Origin: JAXLYE01 sp046351595
GTDB taxonomy: Bacteria > Myxococcota_A > Polyangia > Palsa-1104 > JAEUJZ01
DNA: 64,000 nucleotides
Reading direction: 5' to 3'
Assembly (NCBI GenBank): GCA_046351595.1
Contig: JAXLYE010000003.1
Location: 806,001-870,000 of the forward strand
The notes beneath the pieces were generated by a model. That model made no database searches. It worked only from the letters and a program-made list of their open reading frames with translations, and was not told where the DNA came from. The translations under genes and the position numbers were made by a program. Of this stretch, positions 10,348-17,972 are shown in pieces; the first letter of the stretch is position 1; each line of letters opens with the position of its first letter.

Positions 10348-10369
10348 CCACTAGGCGAACTACCAGTTC
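10348..10369. promoter_or_regulatory. Duplicated intergenic motif, copy 1
   Basis: CCACTAGG, five bases, TACCAGTTC. The same word pair with the same spacing occurs at 14243-14264. It is an imperfect inverted repeat (ACTAGG against CCAGT), as expected for a dimeric regulator site. It is about 310 bp upstream of the small membrane protein gene and 560 bp upstream of the response regulator gene. Confidence 0.5.
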
Positions 10370-10414
10370 AATCAACATAAATCACCTTAAGGGCAAATGA
10401 TATTTATATTGATT
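10370..10414. repeat. AT-rich inverted repeat
   Basis: Arms AATCAACATAAAT (10370-10382) and ATTTATATTGATT (10402-10414) pair at 12 of 13 positions around a 19-base centre. It immediately follows motif copy 1 and stands out against the GC-rich surroundings. It could be an operator, a hairpin or an AT-rich promoter region. Confidence 0.55.
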
Positions 10415-10927
10415 AAGGGATTCCGGTATCGGGCTCCGGCCCACCGGATGCCTCATAGGGGTGTTCCTCATGCTGAACCGCGGACAGACCTGCACTTGTG
10501 GATAGGCGGACGGCCGCGGGCGGGCCTCGCATGTAGGGAATTGCGCACAGGCCGCCGCCGGTCCTGGCTGCCGCGGCCAGTCAGGACCCGAATTTTCCGT
10601 CGCTGTTGTCACGATCGGCCGGGTTCAAGGGGCTAGGGATTCCCCGATGTCGAGGCGCTCCCGAGACTGCCCGCTAGCCGCTCTATTTGCTTGAAATCGA
10701 GGACGCGAGCTTATTATCATAAACCTCGAGGCAGCGATCGCTTGCTTACAACGTAGGGACTTCCCTTAGGAAATAGATTAATATTTGCAAATCAAGCACC
10801 GATCTTCTTGCCTTGATGCCTTGGGCGAGGTAGCGATTACTTGCTCTGTGGAACGCGTAACCGCGTCTCTTGAACACAAGCGTCGAGGGCTCTCTTGAAC
10901 CACGAAAATCAGCGTGCCGTCCCTGTC

Positions 10928-11632
10928 ATGCAACACCTGGATCTGGGTCAAGACCTCCCTCCTGCGCCGGCTGTCCTCAGCGGGACGGTCCCCCGTACCG
11001 CGACCCGGGCCCGACTCCTTCTGGCCGACGACCACGTCCTTTTGCTCGAGGGAATGCGCCAGCTTTTGGAGCCGGAGTTCGAGGTCATCGGCATGTGCTC
11101 TGACGGGCGGACCCTGCTGCGCACGGCGGAGCAGCTCCGCCCGGACGTCGTCCTGCTCGACATCTCGATGCCGCTGCTCAACGGGCTCGACGCGGCGATG
11201 CACCTGCGCAAGGTGCTGCCTTCGGTCCAGATTGTCTTTGTCACCATGCACGCCGATGCCGAGTACGTACGCGCTGCGTTCCGCGCCGGCGGCGCGGGCT
11301 ACCTGGTCAAGCGCTGCGCCGGGGCCGAGCTGGTCACCGCGGTGCGCCAGGTGCTGCGCGGCCAGACCTACGTCAGCTCGCGCGTCCAGGGCGGCGAGGG
11401 CGGCACCCTGGATGTCTCGGCCCAGTCCACGGATCCGACGCTGACGCTGCGGCAGCGCGAGGTCCTGCAGCTCGTGGCCGAGGGCTACACGGACAAAGAG
11501 ATCGCGTCGCTGCTCTTCGTCTCGGACAAGACCGTCGAGTTCCACAAGGCCAGCATCCGCAAGCAGCTCGGCCTGCGCAGCACCGCCGAGATGGTCCGCT
11601 ACGCGATCAAGCACGGGCTGACGTCGGCGTAG
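10928..11632 (+). CDS. NarL/FixJ-type response regulator with LuxR HTH
   Basis: 234 residues from ATG 10928; a TTG at 10895 is an in-frame but weaker start. The receiver domain has LLADDH, phospho-acceptor D78 in LLDISMP, a T in FVTMH and K in YLVKR. The C-terminal LuxR-type helix-turn-helix is canonical (LTLRQREVLQLVAEGYTDKEI, then SDKTVEFHKASIRKQLGL). About 27 poorly ordered residues precede the receiver. No cognate kinase is adjacent, so it is an orphan here; neighbouring BON, KGG and ferritin-like genes are plausible targets, by position only. A terminator follows. Confidence 0.92.
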   Translation: MQHLDLGQDLPPAPAVLSGTVPRTATRARLLLADDHVLLLEGMRQLLEPEFEVIGMCSDGRTLLRTAEQLRPDVVLLDISMPLLNGLDAAMHLRKVLPSVQIVFVTMHADAEYVRAAFRAGGAGYLVKRCAGAELVTAVRQVLRGQTYVSSRVQGGEGGTLDVSAQSTDPTLTLRQREVLQLVAEGYTDKEIASLLFVSDKTVEFHKASIRKQLGLRSTAEMVRYAIKHGLTSA

Positions 11633-11698
11633 CGCATCGGGATTCGCACGGCGGGTACGTCATCGCTCTGCGCGTGTGATCAACAGTTCCTGAACGGC

Positions 11699-11740
11699 GA
11701 GGCCGCCCGGATTGACTCCGGTGCGGCCTCGCGCGCTTTT
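11699..11740. terminator. Rho-independent terminator, probably bidirectional
   Basis: GAGGCCGC (11699-11706) pairs perfectly with GCGGCCTC (11723-11730). The inner CCGGA and TCCGG extend the stem past a single bulge around a TTGAC loop, and a short T run follows at 11737-11740. It lies between the convergent response regulator and BON genes. Confidence 0.75.
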
Positions 11741-11784
11741 GCAGGAAAAGGAGAGAGCAGGGGGCCTGTGCCCCCCGCTGCTGC

Positions 11785-13245
11785 CTACGTCCGCTTCGAC
11801 TTGCCGTTGTCGTCGCTGGACGTGCTCGACGAGCTGCGGCTCTCGGCGCCGAGGCCGCCCGTCGACGTCGCGGTGCTGCCGTGCGCGCCGCTCAGCTGCG
11901 AGCCCGTGGAGCTTGCGCCCTGGCTGCGGGAGCTGGTGTCCGAGCGGCTGCTGTCGGAGCGCTGGCTATTGTCCGAGCGCTGGCTGCTGTCGGAGCGGTT
12001 GTTGTCGGAGCGGCTGTTATCCGCGCCGCGCTGCTGATCGCCGCGCTGGATCCGCAGCTGGTTGTGGACCTCGCTGACGCCCTGGACGGACTCGACGATG
12101 TCCTCGATCATGCGCTTGGCCTCGCGCCGATCCACGGTCCCGCTCAGCGTGACCTCGCCGTTGCTGACCTGGACCTCGACATCTCCAGCGTCGACGCCCT
12201 GGCTGGAGATGCGATCACAGACGTCCTCGCGGATGCGCTCGTCGGAGCGCTTGTACCCCTTGGGCCCGCGGCCGCGCTGCGTCCCCATGCCGGACTGCCC
12301 GGACTGCGAGCCCATGCCGGACTGGCCGTAGCCGGACTGGCCGTAGCCGGACTGGCCACCCTGGGAGCCCATGCCGCCCTGGTTCCAGCTGCCGCTCTGG
12401 GAGCCCATGCCGGACTGGCCGTAGCCGGACTGGCCACTCTGGGAGCCCATGCCGCCCTGGTTCCAGCTGCCGCCCTGGGAGCCCATGCCGGACTGGCCGT
12501 AGCCGGACTGACCGGACTGACCGTGACCGGACTGACCGTAGCCACTCTGGGAGCCCATGCCGCCCTGGTTCCAGCTGCCGCCCTGGGAGCCCATGCCGGA
12601 CTGGCCGTAGCCGGACTGGCCGGACTGACCGTAGCCGGACTGACCGTAGCCACTCTGGGAGCCCATGCCGCCCTGGTGCCAGCTGCCGCCCTGGGAGCCC
12701 ATGCCGGACTGGCCGTAGCCAGACTGGCCGGACTGACCGTAGCCGGACTGACCGTAGCCACTCTGGGAACCCATGCCGCCCTGGTTCCAGCTGCCGCTCT
12801 GGGAGCCCATGCCGGACTGGCCGTAGCCGGACTGGCCGCCCTGGGAGCGGTCCTGGTTCCAGCTGCCGCCGTGCGAGCTCATGCTGCTCTGGCTGTAGCC
12901 GCCGGACTGGCCGCCCTGGGAGCCCAGGCCGCCGGAGGCGCCCTGCTGGTGCTGAGAGAAGCCGCCGCCCTGGCTGCCGCTCTCGCGGTAGCCGCCTTGC
13001 GAGCCCATGCCGCCACCCTGCTGTCCGTAGTCACCCTGCTGGCCGTAGCCGCCCTGCTGGCCGTAGCCGCCCTGCTGGCCGTAGCCGCTCTGCGAGCCGT
13101 AGCCGCCCTGCTGGCCGTAGCCGCCCTGCTGTCCGTAGTCACCCTGCGAGGCGTAGCCGCCGCCCTGCTGACCCGAGCCATAGCCCGGGTTGTAGTCACG
13201 ATAGTTCTGACCGGCGCCACGCTGATCATTGTCACGATGGTGCAT
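11785..13245 (-). CDS. BON-domain protein with giant prion-like (FUS-type) repeat domain
   Basis: 486 residues from ATG 13245, preceded by AAGGAGAG. Residues 1 to about 325 are almost only Gly, Ser, Gln, Tyr and Met: short GQQGGYG repeats, then a higher-order 36-residue unit built from GMGSQGGSWNQG plus GMGSQSGYGQSGYGQS and variants, present in three full copies and several partial ones. A BON domain follows (about 330-405: YKRSDERIREDVCDRI, VEVQVSNGEVTLSGTV, VQGVSEVHNQLRI). The tail is Ser/Asn/Arg-rich (NRSDSSQRSDNSQRSD). There is no signal peptide. Related bacterial BON proteins have a short Gly/Tyr-rich leader before the same RSDERI segment; this one is hugely expanded. BON domains usually bind membranes or polysaccharide. 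Condensate formation is an inference from composition. Confidence 0.85.
   Translation of the reverse strand: MHHRDNDQRGAGQNYRDYNPGYGSGQQGGGYASQGDYGQQGGYGQQGGYGSQSGYGQQGGYGQQGGYGQQGDYGQQGGGMGSQGGYRESGSQGGGFSQHQQGASGGLGSQGGQSGGYSQSSMSSHGGSWNQDRSQGGQSGYGQSGMGSQSGSWNQGGMGSQSGYGQSGYGQSGQSGYGQSGMGSQGGSWHQGGMGSQSGYGQSGYGQSGQSGYGQSGMGSQGGSWNQGGMGSQSGYGQSGHGQSGQSGYGQSGMGSQGGSWNQGGMGSQSGQSGYGQSGMGSQSGSWNQGGMGSQGGQSGYGQSGYGQSGMGSQSGQSGMGTQRGRGPKGYKRSDERIREDVCDRISSQGVDAGDVEVQVSNGEVTLSGTVDRREAKRMIEDIVESVQGVSEVHNQLRIQRGDQQRGADNSRSDNNRSDSSQRSDNSQRSDSSRSDTSSRSQGASSTGSQLSGAHGSTATSTGGLGAESRSSSSTSSDDNGKSKRT
12290..13170. repeat. Coding repeat array of the BON protein, including a 108-bp higher-order unit
   Basis: The strand encodes tandem GYGQS, GMGSQ and GSWNQG peptides. 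Within about 12390-12830 a 108-bp (36-codon) unit recurs three times with few differences, flanked by shortened copies. Toward 13170 it changes to QQGGYG-type units. All length changes keep frame. The copies are contiguous and coding, unlike a CRISPR array. Confidence 0.9.
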
Positions 13246-13687
13246 AGCTGCTCTCCTTCTCGCTCGAGGTACCAGGGGCGAGGTCATGAGGAACGTCCCG
13301 GCTGCAGACGCCATGGCCAGAGCCCCGCGCAGAGCCCAGGAAATGGGCAGAGCGCAAAACGCCCCTGGCGCCACACAAGCGCAGGGGCTCATCGCGAAGG
13401 AGCGCGAGCGCTCCCTCTCGTTGCAAAAGTAGGAAACTCCGGACCCTGTCCGTTGACCCGGTCCGCGCAGGAGATGCGCGGTACAAGGGAGGTCCAGCCC
13501 GCGCTGCCGCTCTCGGACACCGCCGGCTGGAGGGACACAGGAGCGTGCCCCCCGTGCGAACACACCCATCCGGTACGGCCGCCGCGACCCGAGCGCCCGG
13601 CGGTCGTTCCCGGAGGAGCGACTGACGCTGTCTATCCCGATCCCTCGCGCACACTCGGCGAGGCAGTGCATCACCGGGTCGTGCCCG

Positions 13688-13741
13688 ATGAAGAGGCCCC
13701 CGAAGAGGCCCCCCGAAGAGGCCCGAAACAGGCCCCGAGAT
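13688..13741. repeat. Short intergenic repeat; the rest of the 520-bp gap is otherwise featureless
   Basis: GAAGAGGCCCCC-like units recur three to four times with length variation. The surrounding gap, 13246-13765, lies upstream of the BON gene and downstream of the KGG gene, both leftward; no further gene was recognised in it. The BON promoter should lie in its left part. Confidence 0.6.
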
Positions 13742-13765
13742 CAGACCGCGCCAGGACCAGTCAGG

Positions 13766-14005
13766 CTAGCGCTCACCCTCGGTCGAGGAGGGGGCGGCGT
13801 TCGCCTTGGCGCGGTTCCGCCCGCCGTGCGAGGCCTCGCCGCCCTTGCGGCCGGCGATGCGCGCCTCTTCGGGCGTGAACTCGTGCGCGCGGCCGCTCTC
13901 GTGGGCCGCCTTGCCGCCCATGCGGGCGATCTCGCGCTGCCGCTCCGCATCCATTGCTGCGAAACCGCGGGGGCTGCCGGACCGAGACTGGTTTTGTGTC
14001 GCCAT
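13766..14005 (-). CDS. KGG-repeat stress-induced protein
   Basis: 79 residues from ATG 14005 with AAAGGAGAG upstream; the frame continues farther up but the ribosome site and the family start choose this ATG. The sequence RGFAAMDAERQREIARMGGKAAHESGRAHEFTPEEARIAGRKGGEASHGG, seen here in its parts ARMGGKAAH and AGRKGGEASHGG, matches the KGG repeat family, small hydrophilic proteins linked to general stress. Cytosolic. Motif copy 2 (14243) lies about 240 bp upstream. Confidence 0.88.
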   Translation of the reverse strand: MATQNQSRSGSPRGFAAMDAERQREIARMGGKAAHESGRAHEFTPEEARIAGRKGGEASHGGRNRAKANAAPSSTEGER

Positions 14006-14508
14006 GGGGGACTCTCCTTTTCTCTGCGATGGACCTGCCTGATGAGCGTATCGCCGAGAGACGATTGCCGCTTTGGTCATTCAAGCATAAGGGCTTATGC
14101 GTTAAAGCCCTGATGCACCTCAGGGAGCTATCGAGGGCAGCCGGCTTGCTGCTTGGACCGACCAGGCCCCCGGGTTTGCCTTGACCCAGGAGTACAGTGA
14201 CTCCGAAACCTTGATTTTCGTAACATCAACGAGAAAGCTCAACCACTAGGAAAAATACCAGTTCTGCTGGGAGCGTGATTCTCGCTGATGAAACGGGGCA
14301 TCTCTTGATGAAATCCTAGCGCATTGCGGCATTGATTGCTCTTATCAGGGAAATCCTATTGTCGGGGATTGCCCTTATCGGGGTTTCCTTCATCACGCTT
14401 CGCGCGCCCGGCACCCAACGGACGCTCGCGCACGCCGGAGCCGGCCCGTCGCGGCGCCGCCGCTCTGTCGCGCCGCGTCGGACCGCGGTACGATGGGCGC
14501 GGGCTCGC
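14006..14508. promoter_or_regulatory. 500-bp divergent intergenic region between KGG and the kinase remnant
   Basis: AT-richer than its surroundings. It carries motif copy 2 and, at about 14341-14390, three related words (TTATCAGGGAAATCC, TTGTCGGGGATTGCC, TTATCGGGGTTTCC) about 15-17 bp apart. An open frame from 14332 runs into the kinase gene but reads like translated non-coding DNA. Promoters for both flanking genes are expected; none was fixed precisely. Confidence 0.45.
14243..14264. promoter_or_regulatory. Duplicated intergenic motif, copy 2
   Basis: CCACTAGG, five A bases, TACCAGTTC: the same arrangement as at 10348-10369. It is upstream of the leftward KGG gene and the rightward kinase remnant. 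Confidence 0.5.
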
Positions 14509-15147
14509 ATGACCCACGCGCCGCATCAGGAGCTGTTCCTTCGCAGCCGCTACCGGCTGCTCCGCCCGCTCGGACAGGGCGGCATGGGCGAGGTGTTCTG
14601 CGCCCAGGACCGCCTGACCGGCGCCGCGGTGGCGCTCAAGCGGGTCGCGCTGCGCACCGACGCCTCGTCGCGCGCGCCGCTGACGACGGCCAGCCCGCTG
14701 CAGGATCTGGTCACGATGGCGGCGACCGACCCCTCGTCCGCCGCGACGATGGCCATCCCGCGCGTGTTCGTCCACGCCGGCAAGACCGACGCGCTGCGCT
14801 TCGCGCTGGCCCAGGAGTTTCGCACCCTGGCCTCGCTGCGCCACCCCAACATCATCTCGGTCCTGGACTACGGCTTCGACGCCGAGCGCCAGCCGTACTT
14901 CACGATGGAGCTCCTTTCGGACGCGCGGCCGCTGCTCGCGGGAGCGTCCGAGCTGCCGACGCCGCACCGGGTCGCGCTGCTCGGTCAGCTGCTGCTCGCG
15001 CTGAGCTACCTGCACCGCCGCGGCGTGCTGCACCGCGACCTCAAGCCGTCTGATGGAGCGACCGAGAGAGGAGCGCTACATATCGTTCCGAACCAGCCAC
15101 GAAGTGCCTGCAGCCGTCGAGGATGGGCGCGGATTCCGAATCGGTGA
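14509..15147 (+). pseudogene. Truncated Ser/Thr protein kinase
   Basis: From ATG 14509 the protein has a good kinase N-lobe: GQGGMGEVF glycine loop, VALKRV lysine, an inserted Ala/Ser-rich loop, then LRHPNIISVLDYGF, FTMELL and finally LHRDLKPS. Homology stops abruptly there, at about 15048: the catalytic loop Asn, the DFG motif, the activation segment and the C-lobe are all missing, and the frame continues for about 30 unrelated residues to a stop. Full-length relatives continue as HRDLKPSNVLV. The Asp of HRD is present but the product cannot be a normal kinase. A deletion joining the gene to foreign sequence is the simplest explanation. Confidence 0.8.
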
Positions 15148-15199
15148 GCTGTCTCAGGAATCGCAAACGGAGGAATCCCAAACGCACGGGGCAGAGTGA
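15053..15199 (+). CDS. Short open frame at the kinase deletion junction
   Basis: A 48-residue frame (starts MERPREERYISFRTS, ends ESQTHGAE) begins five bases after kinase homology ends and is in another frame. Its composition looks more protein-like than the kinase frame here, so it may be the 3' end of the gene now fused to the kinase remnant. No ribosome site or family was recognised. Confidence 0.25.
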   Translation: MERPREERYISFRTSHEVPAAVEDGRGFRIGELSQESQTEESQTHGAE

Positions 15200-15255
15200 C
15201 GTCCGCCCGTGCGTCCGGGGTGGGGAACCCGGCAGGAATCAGGAAAGGGAGCGGG

Positions 15256-16707
15256 TTACAGGGTGAGCTTGAGGATGAAGCTGTCGATGAAGCCCTTGCT
15301 GCTGGTCACGCCGCTGCCGAAATCGACGGCGCCCTGGCAGTAGCCGACGGCGACCACGCTGCCGCTGCTGTCGATGGCGACCCCGCTCGTCTCGGACATC
15401 GACGACGTCCCGCCGGCCCCGCGGAAGCGACGCTCGGTCACGTACGACCCGTCCGCGCGGTACCTGGCGAGGAACCCGCCGATGCCATCGGGCGCCGCCG
15501 TCCCGCCGCCGAGGTCGATGTTGGTGGCATACGCGCCGCCCATGAGCACTTCGCCGCTGCTGGACACCGCGACGCGGACGCCGCCGTTGTCGTCGAACCG
15601 GAGGTCGCTGCCGAAGTGCCTGGCCCACTGCTGCGTGCCGTCGGCGGACAGCTTCGCCAGGAAGAGGTCGTTCTTGCCGGTCGGGGCGAGCGGGCCGCCG
15701 CCGAAGTCCAGGCTGCCGGTCATCTCGCCGCCCAGCACGACGTCACCGCTCGGGCTCGTCGCGAGGCTGTAGGCGATGTCGCTGGTGGCGTCGCCGAAGC
15801 GCTTGGACCACAGGTGCGCGCCGTCCGCCGCCAGCTTGGTCACGAAGGGGCCGGTGGCGAGCGGCGCGCCGCCGAAGCTCACCGGGCCGTTGACGGTTCC
15901 GGTGAGCAAGAGCGCGCCGGACGGATCGGCCGCGACCGCGTAGCCCTGGTCATCCAGCGGGCCGCCGAAGCGCTTGGACCACACGTGCGTGCCATCGCTC
16001 GTAAGCTTTGCGACGTAGACGTCCGCTCCGCCGCCGCTCACCAGGACGCCCGCCGCGGAGCTGAAGTTGATCGTGCTGCGGAACGAGCCGCTGAGCAGAA
16101 GGTCGCCGCTCGCGTCGACCGCCACGACGGCGCCGGGGGTCCCGTAGGTGTTGTCCGCGAAGTTCTTGGACCACACGTGCTTGCCGTCCGCCGCGAGCTT
16201 GACCGCGAAGTGGCTGGCCGCCCAGCTGCTCTCGAGCAGGCCGCCGCCGAAGTCCACCTTGCCGCCGAAGGCGCCGGTGATGTAGACGTCGCCCTTGCGA
16301 TCCACCGCCAGCCCGCCGGCGGTGCTGATGGAGTACCCGTCGCCGCTGCTGATGAACTGCTTGGACCACAGCGGCCGCCCGCTGGCGCTGAACTTGGCCA
16401 CGTAGCTGTCCTTCTTGCCGGTGCTCGTGAGCAGACCGGTGCCAAGATCCAGCGTGCCGTTGAAGATGCCCGTCACGATGACGCTGCCGGCGGCATCGGT
16501 GACGACGTTGGTGGCGAAGGCGAGGCCGTTTTTCGTGCTGTCGCCGACGCGCTTGAACCAGGGCTGGCCGGACGGTGCGGCGATGGGGATCTGCGCGTCC
16601 TCGATGTCCTGCGCTCCGTCCTCGTCTGCTTCCGGGAGGACGGCGCAGCCCGCGAGGCTCGAGACCAGGGATGCCAGCAGCAGGTGTGAAAAGAGGGTCG
16701 GTTTCAT
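15256..16707 (-). CDS. Lipoprotein with SBBP-type beta-propeller repeats
   Basis: 483 residues from ATG 16707, preceded by GGAGACTGATC. The signal peptide ends in lipobox LAGC (cysteine near residue 21), so the protein should be an exported lipoprotein. The rest is about eight repeats of a 50-60 residue unit, with the pattern VDAxGxxxxTGxFxGxxDFGGG then FxxKLxADGxHxWSKxFG, typical of SBBP/beta-propeller repeats of myxobacterial surface proteins. No catalytic motif is visible. A copy of the ECF-type promoter that also precedes the sigma gene at 20743 lies about 190 bp upstream of the start, so it is probably controlled by that sigma factor. Confidence 0.85.
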   Translation of the reverse strand: MKPTLFSHLLLASLVSSLAGCAVLPEADEDGAQDIEDAQIPIAAPSGQPWFKRVGDSTKNGLAFATNVVTDAAGSVIVTGIFNGTLDLGTGLLTSTGKKDSYVAKFSASGRPLWSKQFISSGDGYSISTAGGLAVDRKGDVYITGAFGGKVDFGGGLLESSWAASHFAVKLAADGKHVWSKNFADNTYGTPGAVVAVDASGDLLLSGSFRSTINFSSAAGVLVSGGGADVYVAKLTSDGTHVWSKRFGGPLDDQGYAVAADPSGALLLTGTVNGPVSFGGAPLATGPFVTKLAADGAHLWSKRFGDATSDIAYSLATSPSGDVVLGGEMTGSLDFGGGPLAPTGKNDLFLAKLSADGTQQWARHFGSDLRFDDNGGVRVAVSSSGEVLMGGAYATNIDLGGGTAAPDGIGGFLARYRADGSYVTERRFRGAGGTSSMSETSGVAIDSSGSVVAVGYCQGAVDFGSGVTSSKGFIDSFILKLTL

Positions 16708-16897
16708 GATCAGTCTCCTCCGGTCAGGGCCAAGGACGTTCGGCTCGCCCGCGAGCGAGCGGCCACGGAGCGGCTCTGCCGATACGGCACCGGCAGGACT
16801 CCCACACGCACGGCCGGCACCCGCACCCGTCGCGCGCCGAGGCATTCCCAGAGGACCCTCGCCGCTTCGAAGCGCCGCGCTGCAGGCCGTGCAATGG

Positions 16898-16930
16898 ATA
16901 AGACCGGACGAGCGCGCGCAAATGTAAACC
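16898..16930 (-). promoter_or_regulatory. Predicted ECF-sigma promoter for the beta-propeller lipoprotein
   Basis: GGTTTACA, exactly 17 bases, GGTCTTAT, preceded by a T run. The same two elements at the same spacing occur before the ECF sigma gene (20764-20796). The GTC in the downstream element is typical of ECF -10 regions. Confidence 0.65.
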
Positions 16931-16943
16931 GGAAAAAATTCGG

Positions 16944-17972
16944 CTAGCACGGCCAGCCCGCAGGGAGCGGTCCGCCGCGATCCCGCTCGCCGTGGCCGTA
17001 GTGACAGATCCGCGTGCCGCACAGCGCCGGATCGTCGATGCAGACCTTGTAGACGTACGCGGTCTGATCGCGATCGCACAGGACCTTGGCGCCGGGCGGC
17101 GGGAGGTCGAGCGGACAGCCAGCTCCGGTGCAGTGGCAGCCAGGCCCGCTGCACAAGAGGGAGCTCAGCGGGCTCCGCTCGTGCCAGCCGGCGTACGAGT
17201 CGGGCCAGGGCTCGCTGCCCCAGAACGAGCTGCACGCATAGCCCTGCAGGTGCGGGTCGCCGCTGGCGGTGACGGTGACGTTGCCAGGGAGGGCGATGGG
17301 GCGCGGATCCAGGTAGCTGGGCGCACACGGCAGCGCGCTCGGAGCGGAGCCGGTGCCAGAGCCGGTGCCTATTCCGGCGGCGCAGGTGCCGGGCCCGGGA
17401 TCGATGAGGGCGAAGTGGCGCAGGCTCAGCCCGCGCCGCAGCGGGTAGCTGGCGTCGTCTCTGGCCGCGTCTGCGCGCGGCACGTCTCCGATCAGGAAGA
17501 ACACGCGCACGTCGGCGCTGCTGCCGAGGATCCGATCCGGCGACTGCAGCGGCGGCGCCACGACGTCGAGCCGGCCGTTGTCGTTGACGTCGTCGTAGGC
17601 GACGATCGCGCCCTGCACCCAGCCGGCTCCGCGCGGGTCGCCGGGCGGGTCGCTGCGGAACAGGTGCGGCGGCGGCAGCGCGGTCAGCGTGAGCTCGAAC
17701 TCGGACAGGGTATTGCGCACGCTCGCTGCCGCCTGCTCGACGTGGCTGGCGCTGTCGCCGATGGGCCCCAGCCAGAGCAGCGCCACGCGCACGTTGCCGC
17801 GCGGGAACTCGGGAGGGATTGCGATCGTCCCGCGGAGGGTCCCGAGCGCTCCGGTGTAGTCGGCCGCGGCCAGCCCGTCGCCGCAGCCCGCGCACGTAGC
17901 GGCCAGCCCGAGCGCGGCCAGCCCGAGCGCGGCCACGTGGACGTCATCTTTGGATCTGGATCTAGAACGCAT
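16944..17972 (-). CDS. Putative lipoprotein of the caspase operon
   Basis: 342 residues from ATG 17972, which overlaps the end of the caspase gene by 11 bp, so translation is probably coupled. The hydrophobic N-terminus (VAALGLAALGLAATC) ends in a plausible lipobox, with a Cys-rich CAGCGDG region after it. The body resembles an extracellular domain: an EF-hand-like DVNDNGRLD segment occurs in AIVAYDDVNDNGRLDVV, and the C-terminal third has many cysteines (GPGCHCTGAGCPLD, CIDDPALCGTRICHYG) likely forming disulfides. Family not recognised. Its position as last gene of an ECF sigma/anti-sigma/caspase operon suggests a role in the same envelope response. Confidence 0.7.
   Translation of the reverse strand: MRSRSRSKDDVHVAALGLAALGLAATCAGCGDGLAAADYTGALGTLRGTIAIPPEFPRGNVRVALLWLGPIGDSASHVEQAAASVRNTLSEFELTLTALPPPHLFRSDPPGDPRGAGWVQGAIVAYDDVNDNGRLDVVAPPLQSPDRILGSSADVRVFFLIGDVPRADAARDDASYPLRRGLSLRHFALIDPGPGTCAAGIGTGSGTGSAPSALPCAPSYLDPRPIALPGNVTVTASGDPHLQGYACSSFWGSEPWPDSYAGWHERSPLSSLLCSGPGCHCTGAGCPLDLPPPGAKVLCDRDQTAYVYKVCIDDPALCGTRICHYGHGERDRGGPLPAGWPC

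Larger units (their letters stand above)
10038..10927. promoter_or_regulatory. 890-bp intergenic region, partly AT-rich
   Basis: No convincing protein gene lies here. It separates the leftward small membrane protein gene from the rightward response regulator gene and so should carry both promoters. It contains a 12-bp repeat (10095-10142), a motif copy found again at 14243 (10348-10369), an AT-rich inverted repeat (10370-10414), two TTAAGGG words and the palindrome AGCGATCGCT near 10732. A 25-residue frame at 10077-10154 reads through the 12-bp repeat but has no supporting signal. A non-coding RNA is possible but not demonstrable by eye. Confidence 0.5.

Noticed and set aside
10801..10860. 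Possible sigma-54 promoter before the response regulator
   Set aside because: GG and GC elements are not at the required spacing.
12290..13170. Repeat array resembling CRISPR on first view
   Set aside because: Units are contiguous, degenerate, in frame and coding, with no unique spacers and no cas genes nearby.
13232..13654. Minus-strand frame of 140 residues in the gap before the BON gene
   Set aside because: Arg/Pro/Ser-rich random composition, no start signal, and it overlaps the BON start and its ribosome site.
11881..13878. Open + strand frame of about 665 Ala/Leu-rich residues
   Set aside because: It is the antisense reading of the BON repeat array; the minus strand has a ribosome site and a real BON domain.
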